A program made the position numbers and the translations under genes. Positions 51,072-59,590 of a DNA stretch of 64,000 nucleotides are shown here, in pieces. Source of the DNA: Alkalibacillus filiformis (lineage in GTDB: Bacteria; Bacillota; Bacilli; Bacillales; Alkalibacillaceae). The stretch lies in NCBI RefSeq assembly GCF_030814115.1, contig NZ_JAUSUP010000002.1:62001-126000 (forward strand). Reading direction: 5' to 3'. The notes beneath the pieces were generated by a model. The model did no database searches. It worked only from the letters and a program-made list of their open reading frames with translations, and was not told the DNA's origin. The first letter of the stretch is position 1, and each line of letters begins with the position of its first letter.

Positions 51072-51611
51072 ATGGATAAAAATTATAAACAGCCACATAT
51101 GATGCAGCCAATGGGTCAGCACAAACACCATAAAAACCAGAAAATGCACCCGATGCATCATGGACCACACCACCATAAAAAAATGGATCCTAAACATCAC
51201 ATGAAAAAAGATCCTAAGCATCATCACCAGAAGATGGACCCTAAACATCACATGAAAAGCATGTTTGATACATGTCATAAACATCGCATGCATTTAGTTC
51301 AAGTTCAAGCACATGACGGGCAAGTCTATGATGGCATTATCGATGATGTCGGTGAAGACGGTGTCACTTTAATTATGCCGTGGGGCGATTATGAAGATAT
51401 GGATCATGGCTACGATGACCGTATGGGACCAGGTGGCGGCTTCGGCCCTGGTTACGGTCCTGGATATGGGTCTGGGTATGGACCTGGGTATGGACCTGGG
51501 TACGGATTAGGTTATGGTCATGGTCAATACCCTAGACGTTTCCGCCGTTTTAGAAGACATCGTTTCCCATTTAGTGGTTTATCACGAATTTTCTTCCCAT
51601 TCTTTTTATAA
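51072..51611 (+). CDS. His/Met-rich and GPGYG-repeat protein, possibly spore coat or metal-binding
   Basis: The 179-aa protein has three parts. Residues 1-73 are very rich in His, Met and Lys, with KMDPKHHMK-type units at 37-45, 46-53 (KDPKHHHQ) and 54-62. Residues 74-104 form a short beta-like segment (VQVQAHDGQVYDGIIDDVG) resembling small SH3/Sm-like barrels seen in spore coat proteins. Residues 118-152 are GPGYG repeats, followed by a basic RRFRRFRRHRFPF and a hydrophobic end. GAGGAGG precedes the ATG. Binding of Cu, Ni or Zn by the His-rich part is likely. Coat location is a guess from composition. Confidence 0.7.
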   Translation: MDKNYKQPHMMQPMGQHKHHKNQKMHPMHHGPHHHKKMDPKHHMKKDPKHHHQKMDPKHHMKSMFDTCHKHRMHLVQVQAHDGQVYDGIIDDVGEDGVTLIMPWGDYEDMDHGYDDRMGPGGGFGPGYGPGYGSGYGPGYGPGYGLGYGHGQYPRRFRRFRRHRFPFSGLSRIFFPFFL

Positions 51612-51635
51612 ACCATTGAACTCACCCATACCGTT

Positions 51636-51670
51636 AAGCCGTCTCTTTCATTATATGTAAGAGACGGCTT
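51636..51670 (+). terminator. Terminator after the His-rich repeat gene
   Basis: AAGCCGTCTCTT/AAGAGACGGCTT perfect 12-bp stem with an 11-base loop. A T run is lacking, but it lies between two separate plus-strand genes. Confidence 0.65.
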
Positions 51671-51690
51671 ATGAAGGGTGGGTAATTTTA

Positions 51691-52329
51691 ATGGAGGAGG
51701 AATTGTTTTTTCGCGCATTAGGTGATTCGCTAACTGTCGGTGTTGGAAGTTACTTTAACCGAGGATTTGTCAGCCGTTATGCCCAAATGACAGTTGAGCA
51801 ATTAAACCGCCCAGTTCGGACTGAAGTTTTCGCTAAAAACCGGATGACAAGTGGTCAACTAAGAGCTATGATTCACGACCAACACGTTCGTTCTAGGTTG
51901 ATGCACTCTAATATAGTGACGATTAGTGTAGGTGGAAACGACTTAATTCAAGCAAACCGAATGTTTCTAAGAACATATAACCCCGTTGTGTTTGAACACG
52001 CTGAACAGCAGTTATATGAAAACTTATTGTACATTTTATATGAAATTCAAATTTTAAAATGGTTATATCCTACTCCTTACTTTATTCGTTTAATTGGCTT
52101 ATACAATCCGTATCCACAACTAGGCTATAGTCAGTTTTGGATTAACCGATTTAATGATGTTCTAAGGTCTTTACAAACAGACCATATTCGTTATGTCGAT
52201 ATTCTTCCGCACTTTTCAGAGGGCGGTCGAAATTTATTAGCATTTGGTAGCATCCACCCAAACCGAAATGGATATAATCTTATTGCTAAACAGTTAGTTA
52301 ATTCAGGGTTTTCACCTTTAAAAATATAA
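51691..52329 (+). CDS. SGNH/GDSL-fold hydrolase, atypical
   Basis: The 212-aa protein has block I LGDSLTVGVGS with the nucleophile Ser, block III SVGGNDL near 80 and block V SIHPNRNGYNLIA near 188. In most family members an Asp lies three residues before this His (DxxHPN). Here the sequence is AFGSIHPN, so the Asp is replaced by Gly. Activity could rest on a Ser-His pair or be reduced. Similar to YpmR-type lipases/acylhydrolases of Bacillus. Confidence 0.82.
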   Translation: MEEELFFRALGDSLTVGVGSYFNRGFVSRYAQMTVEQLNRPVRTEVFAKNRMTSGQLRAMIHDQHVRSRLMHSNIVTISVGGNDLIQANRMFLRTYNPVVFEHAEQQLYENLLYILYEIQILKWLYPTPYFIRLIGLYNPYPQLGYSQFWINRFNDVLRSLQTDHIRYVDILPHFSEGGRNLLAFGSIHPNRNGYNLIAKQLVNSGFSPLKI

Positions 52330-52334
52330 CGTAA

Positions 52335-52366
52335 AAAGAGCCAATGGACGGTTCCATTGGCTCTTT
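52335..52366. terminator. Bidirectional terminator between the SGNH hydrolase and DsbA-like genes
   Basis: AAAGAGCCAATGGA/TCCATTGGCTCTTT, 14-bp perfect stem with a 4-base loop. Confidence 0.9.
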
Positions 52367-52373
52367 CTTATAT

Positions 52374-53078
52374 TTAACACGAGTCACCATCACAGTATTC
52401 TGTTTTAGAATCTTTGTTTAACATTTGAACTTGTGGCTTGCTCTTTTCTTCTTCATACACTTTATTTAACACTTCCAAAAAGCTTTCAGTTGATTGTGCA
52501 CCAGAGACTGCATACTTTTCATTAAAGACGAAAAACGGAACACCTTGAACACCGATTTGAGAAGCTTCTTGTTGATCACGTCTAACATTAGATAAGTAAG
52601 CACCACTTTCTAAAGCGTTGGAAGCTTCTTCGCGATCAAGTCCTACTTCACCTGCCGTATCAAGTAAAACTTCATGGTCCCCTACATCTAATCCTTTTGT
52701 GAAATAAGCTTTCATCAACTCTTCCATCAGTTCATACAACTTACCTTCCTGTTTAGCAAATTGACTTAAACGATGGGCATCTTCAGTGTTTGTCGGGACA
52801 ACAGAGTCAAAATTGAACTCCAACCCTACTTCTTTAGCTTGTTGTGCCATTTGCGCATTCATTTCTTTTCCTTGTTCATAAGGAACTTGATATTTATTCG
52901 CTAACATTTGGTGAATATCATCGTACTGACCCTTTTCTACTGTTGGGTCTAGTTGAAAGCTTTTAAAAGTCACTTCAACTTCATCCCCAAAGTTAAATTG
53001 TTGTAAGGCCTGTTCAAAGCGCCTTTTACCTATATAACAAAACGGACAAACGACGTCCGACCAAATTTCTACTTTCAT
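52374..53078 (-). CDS. DsbA-family oxidoreductase, FrnE-like
   Basis: The 234-aa cytoplasmic protein starts MKVEIWSDVVCPFCYIGKRR with the CPFC redox pair at residues 11-14. An inserted helical domain follows, and then GVQGVPFFVFNEKYAVSGAQ with the cis-Pro near 176. FrnE/YwbO proteins are thioredoxin-fold isomerases or oxidoreductases. GGAGG stands eight bases before the ATG at 53078; the upstream seven codons are not needed. It ends in EYCDGDSC, an unusual C-terminal CxxxxC pair. Confidence 0.9.
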   Translation of the reverse strand: MKVEIWSDVVCPFCYIGKRRFEQALQQFNFGDEVEVTFKSFQLDPTVEKGQYDDIHQMLANKYQVPYEQGKEMNAQMAQQAKEVGLEFNFDSVVPTNTEDAHRLSQFAKQEGKLYELMEELMKAYFTKGLDVGDHEVLLDTAGEVGLDREEASNALESGAYLSNVRRDQQEASQIGVQGVPFFVFNEKYAVSGAQSTESFLEVLNKVYEEEKSKPQVQMLNKDSKTEYCDGDSC

Positions 53079-53150
53079 GAATAGAACCTCCAACAACATT
53101 TTTCAGTTCTCATTATTCATGAATTAAGCTTGAAAATCAAATTATTTGTA

Positions 53151-53969
53151 CTACCAGCCAATTTCATCAAGCTCAACAAATACTGGAATTAAAGCCTCAT
53201 CATAGATATCAATAATTTCATCCTCTACTTGTTGCGTTTGTACGATTTCTCCGATTCTTTGTAAGATTTCTCGGTCTGCATTCTCTTCTCTTGCTGCAAT
53301 AATGTTAATATATGGCGTTGCTGTATCACCTTCAATAAAAATTGAGTCGTCATTCGGTTGAAAGTCAGCTTCACGAGCAACACCGTTATTAATGATTGAA
53401 ATATCAACGTCTGGTAATACACGTGGTGTTTGTGCTGCTACAACAGGTTCGAACTCAAGCCCTTTAGGATTCTCCACAATCTTATCTAGTTCACCATAAC
53501 CATTAAAACCTTCTTCTAACTCAATCAAGTCAGCTTCTTCTAACAGCAATAAAGCTCGGCCCATATTCGTTGCTTCTTGAGGTAATGCGACAATGCCACC
53601 TTCAGGAACTTCTTCAATTGATTCATGCTCATCTGAATAAAGGGCCATAGGAGCGATATATGTCGTTGCGATCGGCTCTAGACTTAGATCATGCTCTTCA
53701 ATGAACTCATCAAAATACGAAACAGTTTGAAAGGCGTTAATGTCGACATCTCCATCTTCTAGCGCCAAATTTGGCCTTACGTAATCTGCGAATTCAATTA
53801 ACTCTAACTCTACTCCTTCTTCTTCATATACAATATCAGCTACTTCCTCCCATAAAGGAACACCTGAACCATTCAATCCAACCTTAATGGTTTCATCACT
53901 TGACCCACAACCTGCAAAAATAATTGTTAATACTAATGCTCCGAATAAAGCTTTAATTGTTGTTTTCAT
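53151..53969 (-). CDS. metQ: Methionine-binding lipoprotein MetQ
   Basis: The 272-aa NlpA-family lipoprotein has signal MKTTIKALFGALVLTIIF with lipobox FAGC. VGLNGSGVPLWEEVADIVYE near 32, the ligand-binding ALEDGDVDINAFQTVSYFDEF, quoted by its key LxxGxVDxNAFQ near 71, and IALPQEATNMGRALLLLEE-like region near 128 follow. It is the last gene of metNIQ, 17 bases after metI. Confidence 0.93.
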   Translation of the reverse strand: MKTTIKALFGALVLTIIFAGCGSSDETIKVGLNGSGVPLWEEVADIVYEEEGVELELIEFADYVRPNLALEDGDVDINAFQTVSYFDEFIEEHDLSLEPIATTYIAPMALYSDEHESIEEVPEGGIVALPQEATNMGRALLLLEEADLIELEEGFNGYGELDKIVENPKGLEFEPVVAAQTPRVLPDVDISIINNGVAREADFQPNDDSIFIEGDTATPYINIIAAREENADREILQRIGEIVQTQQVEDEIIDIYDEALIPVFVELDEIGW

Positions 53970-53986
53970 TTATTATTCCTCCTAGT

Positions 53987-54649
53987 TTATAATCTTCGAA
54001 GTTTCTTAGATAGATAGTTTCCAATAGCTTGGAACGCTTGAACAATAATGATTAATAAGATTACGGTGACAATCATAATATCCGTCTCAAAACGTTGGTA
54101 ACCGTAAGAGATTGCTAAGTCACCTAAGCCACCGCCACCAACGAAACCAGCCATCGCAGAAGCTCCAACAAGTCCAATTGATGCAATGGTTAAGTTCAAC
54201 GCGATGGTACTTAAAGCTTCAGGTAATAAAACACGATAAATAATTTGCCAATTAGTAGCTCCCATCGACTGCGCCGCTTCAATCACCCCTTTATTTACAT
54301 CTAACAAGCTACTTTCAATTAGCCTTGCAATATAAGGGCCTGAAAATAAAACTAGTGGTACAGTTGCAGCTGCAGTTCCGATTGATGTGCCGACTAATAA
54401 ACGTGTCAAAGGTAATATCGCAACAAGTAAGATGATAAAAGGAATGGAACGGAAAATATTCACAACACCATTTAACACATTAAACACGATTTTATTTTCC
54501 ATTAGACCATGATCTCTCGTGACAACTAAAGCGACACCTAAAGGTAAACCGATGACCGTGGCTAGTACTAATGCAATTGAAACCATCAATAACGTTTCTT
54601 GAGTTGCTTCTAATATACGTGGCCAAAAATCTAATAAATTAACTTGCAC
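53987..54649 (-). CDS. metI: Methionine ABC importer permease MetI
   Basis: The 220-aa permease has five helices with the EAA loop EAAQSMGATNWQIIYRVLLPEAL, key EAAxSMGA near 135, and FVGGGGLGDLAISYGYQRF near 171. It starts with GTG at 54649, overlapping metN by 11 bases. Confidence 0.95.
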   Translation of the reverse strand: MQVNLLDFWPRILEATQETLLMVSIALVLATVIGLPLGVALVVTRDHGLMENKIVFNVLNGVVNIFRSIPFIILLVAILPLTRLLVGTSIGTAAATVPLVLFSGPYIARLIESSLLDVNKGVIEAAQSMGATNWQIIYRVLLPEALSTIALNLTIASIGLVGASAMAGFVGGGGLGDLAISYGYQRFETDIMIVTVILLIIIVQAFQAIGNYLSKKLRRL

Positions 54650-55667
54650 TTGCCATCACCCTCTCTACCGATACGACTTCCTCTATGTAATGAACTGCCT
54701 TCAAAATTTCTGAATCCTCTCCTTGTAGCTCTACAATTAAGTTCCCGAACGGTGTTTCTTGAATTTCTAATATTTGACCATAAAGTATGTTCACTTCAAC
54801 ATTAAATCGCTTAGCGATCCTTGAGAAAACAGGTTCACCCGCATGTTCTTTCAAAAATGTAACGCGATAAATATGGCGTGGATGGTTATTTTCTCCAATA
54901 CCTATTAGAATGGACTGAGGTATATCACCTTTCATGACGCTTTGAATGAACTTATGGGTTGTTTTATGTTTAGGGTTTGTAAACAAATCAAAAATCGATC
55001 CTTGCTCAATTACTTCCCCATCTTCCATCACTGCAACTCGATCACAAACGTCTTTAACAACATTCATTTCATGTGTAATCATTAAAATTGTCACATTATA
55101 TTCGTCTCGTATTTTCCTTAACAGCTCCAATATAGACTGTGTAGTTTCTGGGTCTAACGCTGACGTTGCTTCATCGCATAATAAAATATCTGGTGAAGTG
55201 GCAAGAGCTCGCGCTATACCTACACGTTGTTTCTGTCCTCCTGATAGCTGGTCAGTGTAATAATTAGCGCGATCTTTTAAACCAACGAAATCTAATATTT
55301 TCTCAACCCTTTTCTTAACCTTATCTCTCGGTTCACCTGACAAGATGAGTGGAAAGGCAACGTTATGATAGACCGTTTTAGACTCTAACAGATTGAAATG
55401 CTGAAAAATCATACTGATCTTCCTACGCATCCCTCTTAACTCTTTTGCTGATAAAGACGAAACGTCCTGACCATCAACGAGCACTTCCCCTTCAGTCGGT
55501 TTCTCCAATTGATTTACTAAACGTACTAAAGTGCTCTTACCAGCTCCACTAAAACCAATCACACCAAAAATTTCTCCACGTTCCACCTGAAGGTTCACTT
55601 CGTTTACAGCTACTAGTTTTTCACCTTCGTGTTCATACACTTTAGAAACGTTTTTAAAGTTAATCAT
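54639..55667 (-). CDS. metN: Methionine ABC importer ATPase MetN
   Basis: The 342-aa ATPase has Walker A GFSGAGKS near 38, Q-loop MIFQHFNLL, signature LSGGQKQRV near 143 and Walker B ILLCDEATSALD near 161. A C-terminal ACT-like NIL domain (about 265-340) binds methionine and inhibits transport in E. coli. It is the first gene after a SAM-I riboswitch. AAAGGAG precedes the ATG. Confidence 0.95.
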   Translation of the reverse strand: MINFKNVSKVYEHEGEKLVAVNEVNLQVERGEIFGVIGFSGAGKSTLVRLVNQLEKPTEGEVLVDGQDVSSLSAKELRGMRRKISMIFQHFNLLESKTVYHNVAFPLILSGEPRDKVKKRVEKILDFVGLKDRANYYTDQLSGGQKQRVGIARALATSPDILLCDEATSALDPETTQSILELLRKIRDEYNVTILMITHEMNVVKDVCDRVAVMEDGEVIEQGSIFDLFTNPKHKTTHKFIQSVMKGDIPQSILIGIGENNHPRHIYRVTFLKEHAGEPVFSRIAKRFNVEVNILYGQILEIQETPFGNLIVELQGEDSEILKAVHYIEEVVSVERVMASAS

Positions 55668-55701
55668 GGTGATTGCTCCTTTCTACAGAAACAACAAAAA
55701 A

Positions 55702-55884
55702 CCCCCTCTTCTTACCTTGTATAAAAGATAAGAAGAGGGGGTGAATAGTTATATAATCGACCCGACTCTTCTTATCTTTCAAATACTTTACAAGTATTTG
55801 CTGGAGTTGGCACAGTGTCTGTCGCATAACAGACCCGCTGCCGAGGTTTCAAAGGGCCAGTCCCTCCACCTCTCTAGATAAGAA
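55702..55884 (-). ncRNA. SAM-I (S-box) riboswitch with terminator controlling metNIQ
   Basis: On the minus strand the aptamer (about 55884 to 55768) shows the S-box core: the P1 strand CTTCTTATCT, AGAGAGGTGGAGGGACTGGC, CCTTTGAAACCTCGGCA, GTGCCAA, TCC and the closing AGATAAGAAG. A terminator with stem CCCCCTCTTCTTATC/GTAAGAAGAGGGGG (55741-55702) and TTTTTTG follows. The GATAAGAAG of P1 can alternatively pair with CTTCTTATC of the terminator, giving the SAM-controlled switch. High SAM ends transcription 35 bases before metN. Confidence 0.95.
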
Positions 55885-55966
55885 GATTTTATGTTTTTGC
55901 TATTTTGAATTTTTTAAATGATAGATACAATCATAAGAACTTTAGGTTTAAATGTCAATCATATTT

Positions 55967-56329
55967 TTAAAATTGATTTTTTATTTGTTGATACTCTTCA
56001 TCTGTATATGCTCTAGACCTCGTTAAAAAACGCTTACCGTGAACACCTTCCAATGAAAACATACCGCCTCGACCATCAACAACATCGATGATTAACTGTG
56101 TATGCTTCCAATATTCATACTGGCTTTTATGAATGTAGAAAGGCGTGCCACCAATTTCGCCTAAATAGACATCTTGATCTCCAATTAACAGGTCACCTTT
56201 CGGGTAACACATCGGGGAACTGCCGTCACAGCAACCGCCAGATTGATGAAACATAAGCTCACCATGCTCTTCTTTTAGTTGGTTAATTAATTGAATCGCC
56301 TCTTCAGTTGCTGTTACACGTTCAACCAT
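55967..56329 (-). CDS. DUF779 protein
   Basis: The 120-aa protein has MFHQSGGCCDGSSPMCYPKG near 26, the Cys-rich signature of DUF779 (PF05610), and YIHKSQYEYWKHTQLIIDVV near 65. Genes of this family regularly follow ExaC/AldB-type aldehyde dehydrogenase genes, as here (23 bases). Its role is unknown. The three Cys in GGCCDGSSPMC suggest metal or redox chemistry. Confidence 0.9.
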   Translation of the reverse strand: MVERVTATEEAIQLINQLKEEHGELMFHQSGGCCDGSSPMCYPKGDLLIGDQDVYLGEIGGTPFYIHKSQYEYWKHTQLIIDVVDGRGGMFSLEGVHGKRFLTRSRAYTDEEYQQIKNQF

Positions 56330-56352
56330 GTCCCTATCCCCTTTCGTTAATT

Positions 56353-57873
56353 TTAAAAGAATCCTAGTTTCTGAGGGCTGTAGCTGACGAGTAAGTTTTT
56401 CGTTTGCTGGTAATGCTCTAGCATCATCTTATGGTTTTCGCGTCCGATCCCTGACATTTTGTAACCACCAAATGCAGCGTGTGCAGGATAGTCATGGTAA
56501 CAATTCGTCCATACACGTCCTGCTTCAATCGCACGACCAAAACGGTAAGCTGTATTAATATTACGCGTCCATACACCTGCACCTAGGCCGTATAGTGTGT
56601 CATTGGCAATTTGCAGGGCTTCTTCATCTGTTTTAAAAGTCGTAACCGCCAAAACAGGGCCAAAAATCTCTTCTTGGAAAATTCGCATACTGTTATCGCC
56701 TTTGAAAACAGTTGGCTTCACATAATAACCGTCAGCAAACTCGCCATCTTTCTTGTTTTGTTCACCACCAATTAAGCATTCAGCACCTTCTTGCTTACCA
56801 ATATCTAAATAAGACAAAATCTTTTCTAACTGTTCACTTGATGCTTGAGCACCCATCATCGTATTTGGATCTAACGGATTACCTGTTGCAACCTCTGCAA
56901 CGCGTTTTAATGCTCGTTCCATAAACTCATCATAAATATCTTCGTGAATTATAGCACGCGATGGGCATGTACAGACCTCACCTTGGTTTAGTGCAAACAT
57001 AACTAACCCTTCTATCGCTTTATCTAAAAAGTCATCATCTTCATCCATAACATCTTTAAAGAAAATATTCGGTGATTTACCACCTAGTTCTAATGTAACT
57101 GGAATTAAATTTTGTGAAGCGTATTGCATAATCATACGACCTGTCGTCGTCTCACCTGTGAATGCTACTTTACCTACACGATCACTTGAAGCAAGTGGTT
57201 TACCTGCCTCTAAACCGAATCCGTTAACGATATTAAGTACGCCAGCTGGAAGTAAATCTTCAATTAGCTCCATTAATAGTAAAATCGTTGTCGGTGTTTG
57301 TTCTGCAGGTTTTAATACGACACAGTTACCTGTCGCCAATGCCGGTGCTAACTTCCAAGTCGCCATTAATAGCGGGAAGTTCCACGGAATAATTTGGCCT
57401 ACAACACCAATCGGCTCATTAAAATGGTATGCCACCGTATCGTTATTAATTTCACCAATCGTACCTTCTTGTGAGCGGATTGCCCCAGCAAAATAACGGA
57501 AATGGTCAATCGCTAATGGCAAGTCTGCATTTAACGTCTCACGTACAGCTTTACCGTTTTCCCACGTTTCAGCAACTGCTAGCATTTCTAAGTTATCCTC
57601 AATACGATCAGCAATTTTGTTCAAAATGTTCGCACGTTCAGCAACCGAAGACTTACCCCAAGCGTCTTTAGCTGCATGAGCTGCATCTAAAGCTAATTCA
57701 ACATCTTCTTTCGTTGAAGCTGGGATCTCACAAAAAGCTTTCCCTGTTACTGGTGTAACATTGTCAAAGTACTTACCATTGGTAGGTGCCGTCCACTTTC
57801 CTCCAATATAATTCTCATAACGTGATTTAAAGTTTACAACCGCTCCATCTGTGTTTGGAAATGCATACGTCAT
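56353..57873 (-). CDS. Acetaldehyde-type aldehyde dehydrogenase (ExaC/AldB-like)
   Basis: The 506-aa NAD-dependent enzyme has [20 protein letters not shown] near 162, Glu in [11 protein letters not shown] near 263, the catalytic Cys in the form GEVCTCPSR near 302 and [10 protein letters not shown] near 400. GEVCTCPSR and the C-terminal [19 protein letters not shown] are typical for the acetaldehyde/ExaC group. It differs from the paa-cluster aldehyde dehydrogenase, which has GQSCEARS. A perfect cre box lies 76 bases before the start, so glucose repression is expected. The ATG at 57873 follows GGGGAGG. Confidence 0.9.
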   Translation of the reverse strand: MTYAFPNTDGAVVNFKSRYENYIGGKWTAPTNGKYFDNVTPVTGKAFCEIPASTKEDVELALDAAHAAKDAWGKSSVAERANILNKIADRIEDNLEMLAVAETWENGKAVRETLNADLPLAIDHFRYFAGAIRSQEGTIGEINNDTVAYHFNEPIGVVGQIIPWNFPLLMATWKLAPALATGNCVVLKPAEQTPTTILLLMELIEDLLPAGVLNIVNGFGLEAGKPLASSDRVGKVAFTGETTTGRMIMQYASQNLIPVTLELGGKSPNIFFKDVMDEDDDFLDKAIEGLVMFALNQGEVCTCPSRAIIHEDIYDEFMERALKRVAEVATGNPLDPNTMMGAQASSEQLEKILSYLDIGKQEGAECLIGGEQNKKDGEFADGYYVKPTVFKGDNSMRIFQEEIFGPVLAVTTFKTDEEALQIANDTLYGLGAGVWTRNINTAYRFGRAIEAGRVWTNCYHDYPAHAAFGGYKMSGIGRENHKMMLEHYQQTKNLLVSYSPQKLGFF

Positions 57874-57948
57874 CAATTAATTCCTCCCCTATATTATAAG
57901 TTTAATAGGACTGAACTAGATGTATTGGACAAGTTTCCGTCTCACTAA

Positions 57949-57965
57949 TATGTATGCGTTTACAT
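57949..57965 (-). promoter_or_regulatory. cre box upstream of the ExaC-type aldehyde dehydrogenase
   Basis: The minus strand ATGTAAACGCATACATA matches WTGNAARCGNWWWCAWW at all 17 positions. Confidence 0.85.
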
Positions 57966-58054
57966 TTTGTTATATGATTAAGTGAAAGTGGTGAAACTTG
58001 TATTATTATTTTATCAGAAAATGAGGAATATTCAATCTTTTGTTCGCAAAAAAA

Positions 58055-58083
58055 AAGCTTTGGGCTTTATGCACCCAAAGCTT
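58055..58083 (-). terminator. Terminator of the Bcr/CflA transporter gene
   Basis: AAGCTTTGGG/CCCAAAGCTT perfect stem with a 9-base loop, then TTTTTTT on the minus strand. The stem reaches into the last codons of the gene. Confidence 0.9.
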
Positions 58084-59272
58084 GATCCTTTCTTCTTACT
58101 AAAAAGATATATGATAATAAAGCACTCATTTGACATACTAAAATGATCGACGCTAACGGAAGAACTGTCGTCGTTCCTAAGAAACCTACAAGAGGCGCTG
58201 CAACACCACCGAATATAAACTGGAATAACCCTAGAAAAGCCGCTGCACTTCCTGCATTGTTTTCTTGTTTTTCCATAGCGAGTGATAAACTCGTTGGATT
58301 TAACACACCAACACTAGAAATGACTAAGAAAAGTCCAAACATAACTAACCAAAAGTTCTCACCGTTTAACGAAGCCAATAGTAATGTAACACCACCTGAC
58401 AAGGCTATAATAAACCCTGCGACAAGCAACTTCTCTTCTTTCACATAATCTACTAACCTACCTGTTATTTGACTGAGCGTTATAAAACCTAACGCATTAA
58501 CACCAAAAACGATCCCATAAGTTTGTGCTGATAAGTTAAAGATATCTTGTAAAATAAATGATGAGCCCGAGATGTATGAAAACAATGCCGCCGCCACAAA
58601 GCCTTGAATAAGCGCAAAGCCGACAAAGCTTTTTTGCTTTAACAGTGCGACAAACACATTTACCGTATTCTTCAAACCACCAGTTGAACGCCTTTCATTT
58701 GGTAACGTTTCTTCAACTTTAAAAACAGCCATTAATGTAACTAAAATTCCTGCAATAGCTAGAATCGTAAAAATACCACGCCATGATGTAAAGGTTAATA
58801 CTTGACCACCAATCACCGGCGCTAAAATCGGGGCTAACCCCATGACTAAAATTAACAACGAAAACATTTTTGTCATATCAGGTCCAGAATAAAGATCGCG
58901 AATCATTGAACGAGAAAGTACAATTCCTGCTGCCCCAGTAAAGCCTTGAATGAAACGACAAGCAATAAAGACCCAAATATTCGGTGCAACCGCGCATAAA
59001 AACGAAGCGACAACAAATAAAGAAATGGCTAGAACTAACGGTCGTTTCCGCCCATATATATCACTCATTGAACCTATAATTAACTGACCAAATGCAATTC
59101 CTAACAAACTAGCAGTTAAACTAATTTGCGTTAAAGAATTAGTCGTATTCAAATCTTCTGTTAAAGCTGGAAAAGCCGGTAAATACATATCAATTGTTAA
59201 TGGAACAAGTGCTGTTAACGCACCTAGCATTAACAACAATTTAAATCGGCTGCTTGTCATCTTTTGTGTCAA
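58067..59272 (-). CDS. Bcr/CflA family drug efflux MFS transporter
   Basis: The 401-aa, 12-helix exporter has the DHA1 features: TIDMYLPAFPALTEDL near 22, GSMSDIYGRKRPLVLA near 67 (motif A, key residues G-S-x-S-D-x-x-G-R-K/R-P), FIQGFTGAAGIVLSRSMIRD near 113 and GLAPILAPVIGG near 143 (motif C). It starts with TTG at 59272, seven bases after AGAGGAG; the first ATG four codons later lies too far from it. Drug specificity cannot be predicted. Confidence 0.88.
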   Translation of the reverse strand: MTQKMTSSRFKLLLMLGALTALVPLTIDMYLPAFPALTEDLNTTNSLTQISLTASLLGIAFGQLIIGSMSDIYGRKRPLVLAISLFVVASFLCAVAPNIWVFIACRFIQGFTGAAGIVLSRSMIRDLYSGPDMTKMFSLLILVMGLAPILAPVIGGQVLTFTSWRGIFTILAIAGILVTLMAVFKVEETLPNERRSTGGLKNTVNVFVALLKQKSFVGFALIQGFVAAALFSYISGSSFILQDIFNLSAQTYGIVFGVNALGFITLSQITGRLVDYVKEEKLLVAGFIIALSGGVTLLLASLNGENFWLVMFGLFLVISSVGVLNPTSLSLAMEKQENNAGSAAAFLGLFQFIFGGVAAPLVGFLGTTTVLPLASIILVCQMSALLSYIFLVRRKDQALGA

Positions 59273-59378
59273 ATCAATACTCCTCTACACCCTAAAAAAT
59301 TACAACAAATCTATCATAACACTTATTCTTCAACACCTAAAGGTTGCAAAAATTAAATATTGTTAAAGGTAAAGTTTT

Positions 59379-59404
59379 TGAAACTAAATCTAGGGGTATT
59401 CGTC
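59379..59404 (+). promoter_or_regulatory. ECF sigma-factor type promoter of the ABC exporter
   Basis: TGAAAC (59379-59384), 16 bases, CGTC (59401-59404), followed by TAA. This is the exact form recognised by Bacillus extracytoplasmic-function sigma factors (SigM/SigX/SigW family), which respond to cell-envelope stress. The leader to the ATG would be about 180 bases. Confidence 0.72.
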
Positions 59405-59436
59405 TAATTAGTTAGGGACTTAGTTGAAGTAGACGA
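59400..59436 (+). repeat. Inverted repeat at the start of the exporter leader
   Basis: TCGTCTA (59400-59406) and TAGACGA (59430-59436) are perfect 7-bp arms around the expected transcription start. It is a possible operator or 5' hairpin. Confidence 0.45.
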
Positions 59437-59590
59437 CCTTTTAACCAGAAAAGTAAAACAAGTAACATTGAATATGACATTTTCGTTTATACTTGCTTTA
59501 ATGGATGACATACATAAATTGGTCGTAGATAAAGAGGGCATTTCTATTTCAACACTGCTCACACGATAAACCATTAAGGGAGAGAGAGTT

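Larger units (their letters stand above)
59273..59590. other. 318-bp divergent intergenic region
   Basis: It holds an ECF-type promoter (59379-59404) and a following inverted repeat. The remaining 150 bases before the ABC exporter gene contain no credible reading frame with a ribosome binding site. I see nothing else that I can name. Confidence 0.6.

Noticed and set aside
50988-51293. 101-aa minus-strand frame rich in His, Met and Phe
   Set aside because: Antisense shadow of the His/Met-rich gene at 51072; no ribosome binding site.
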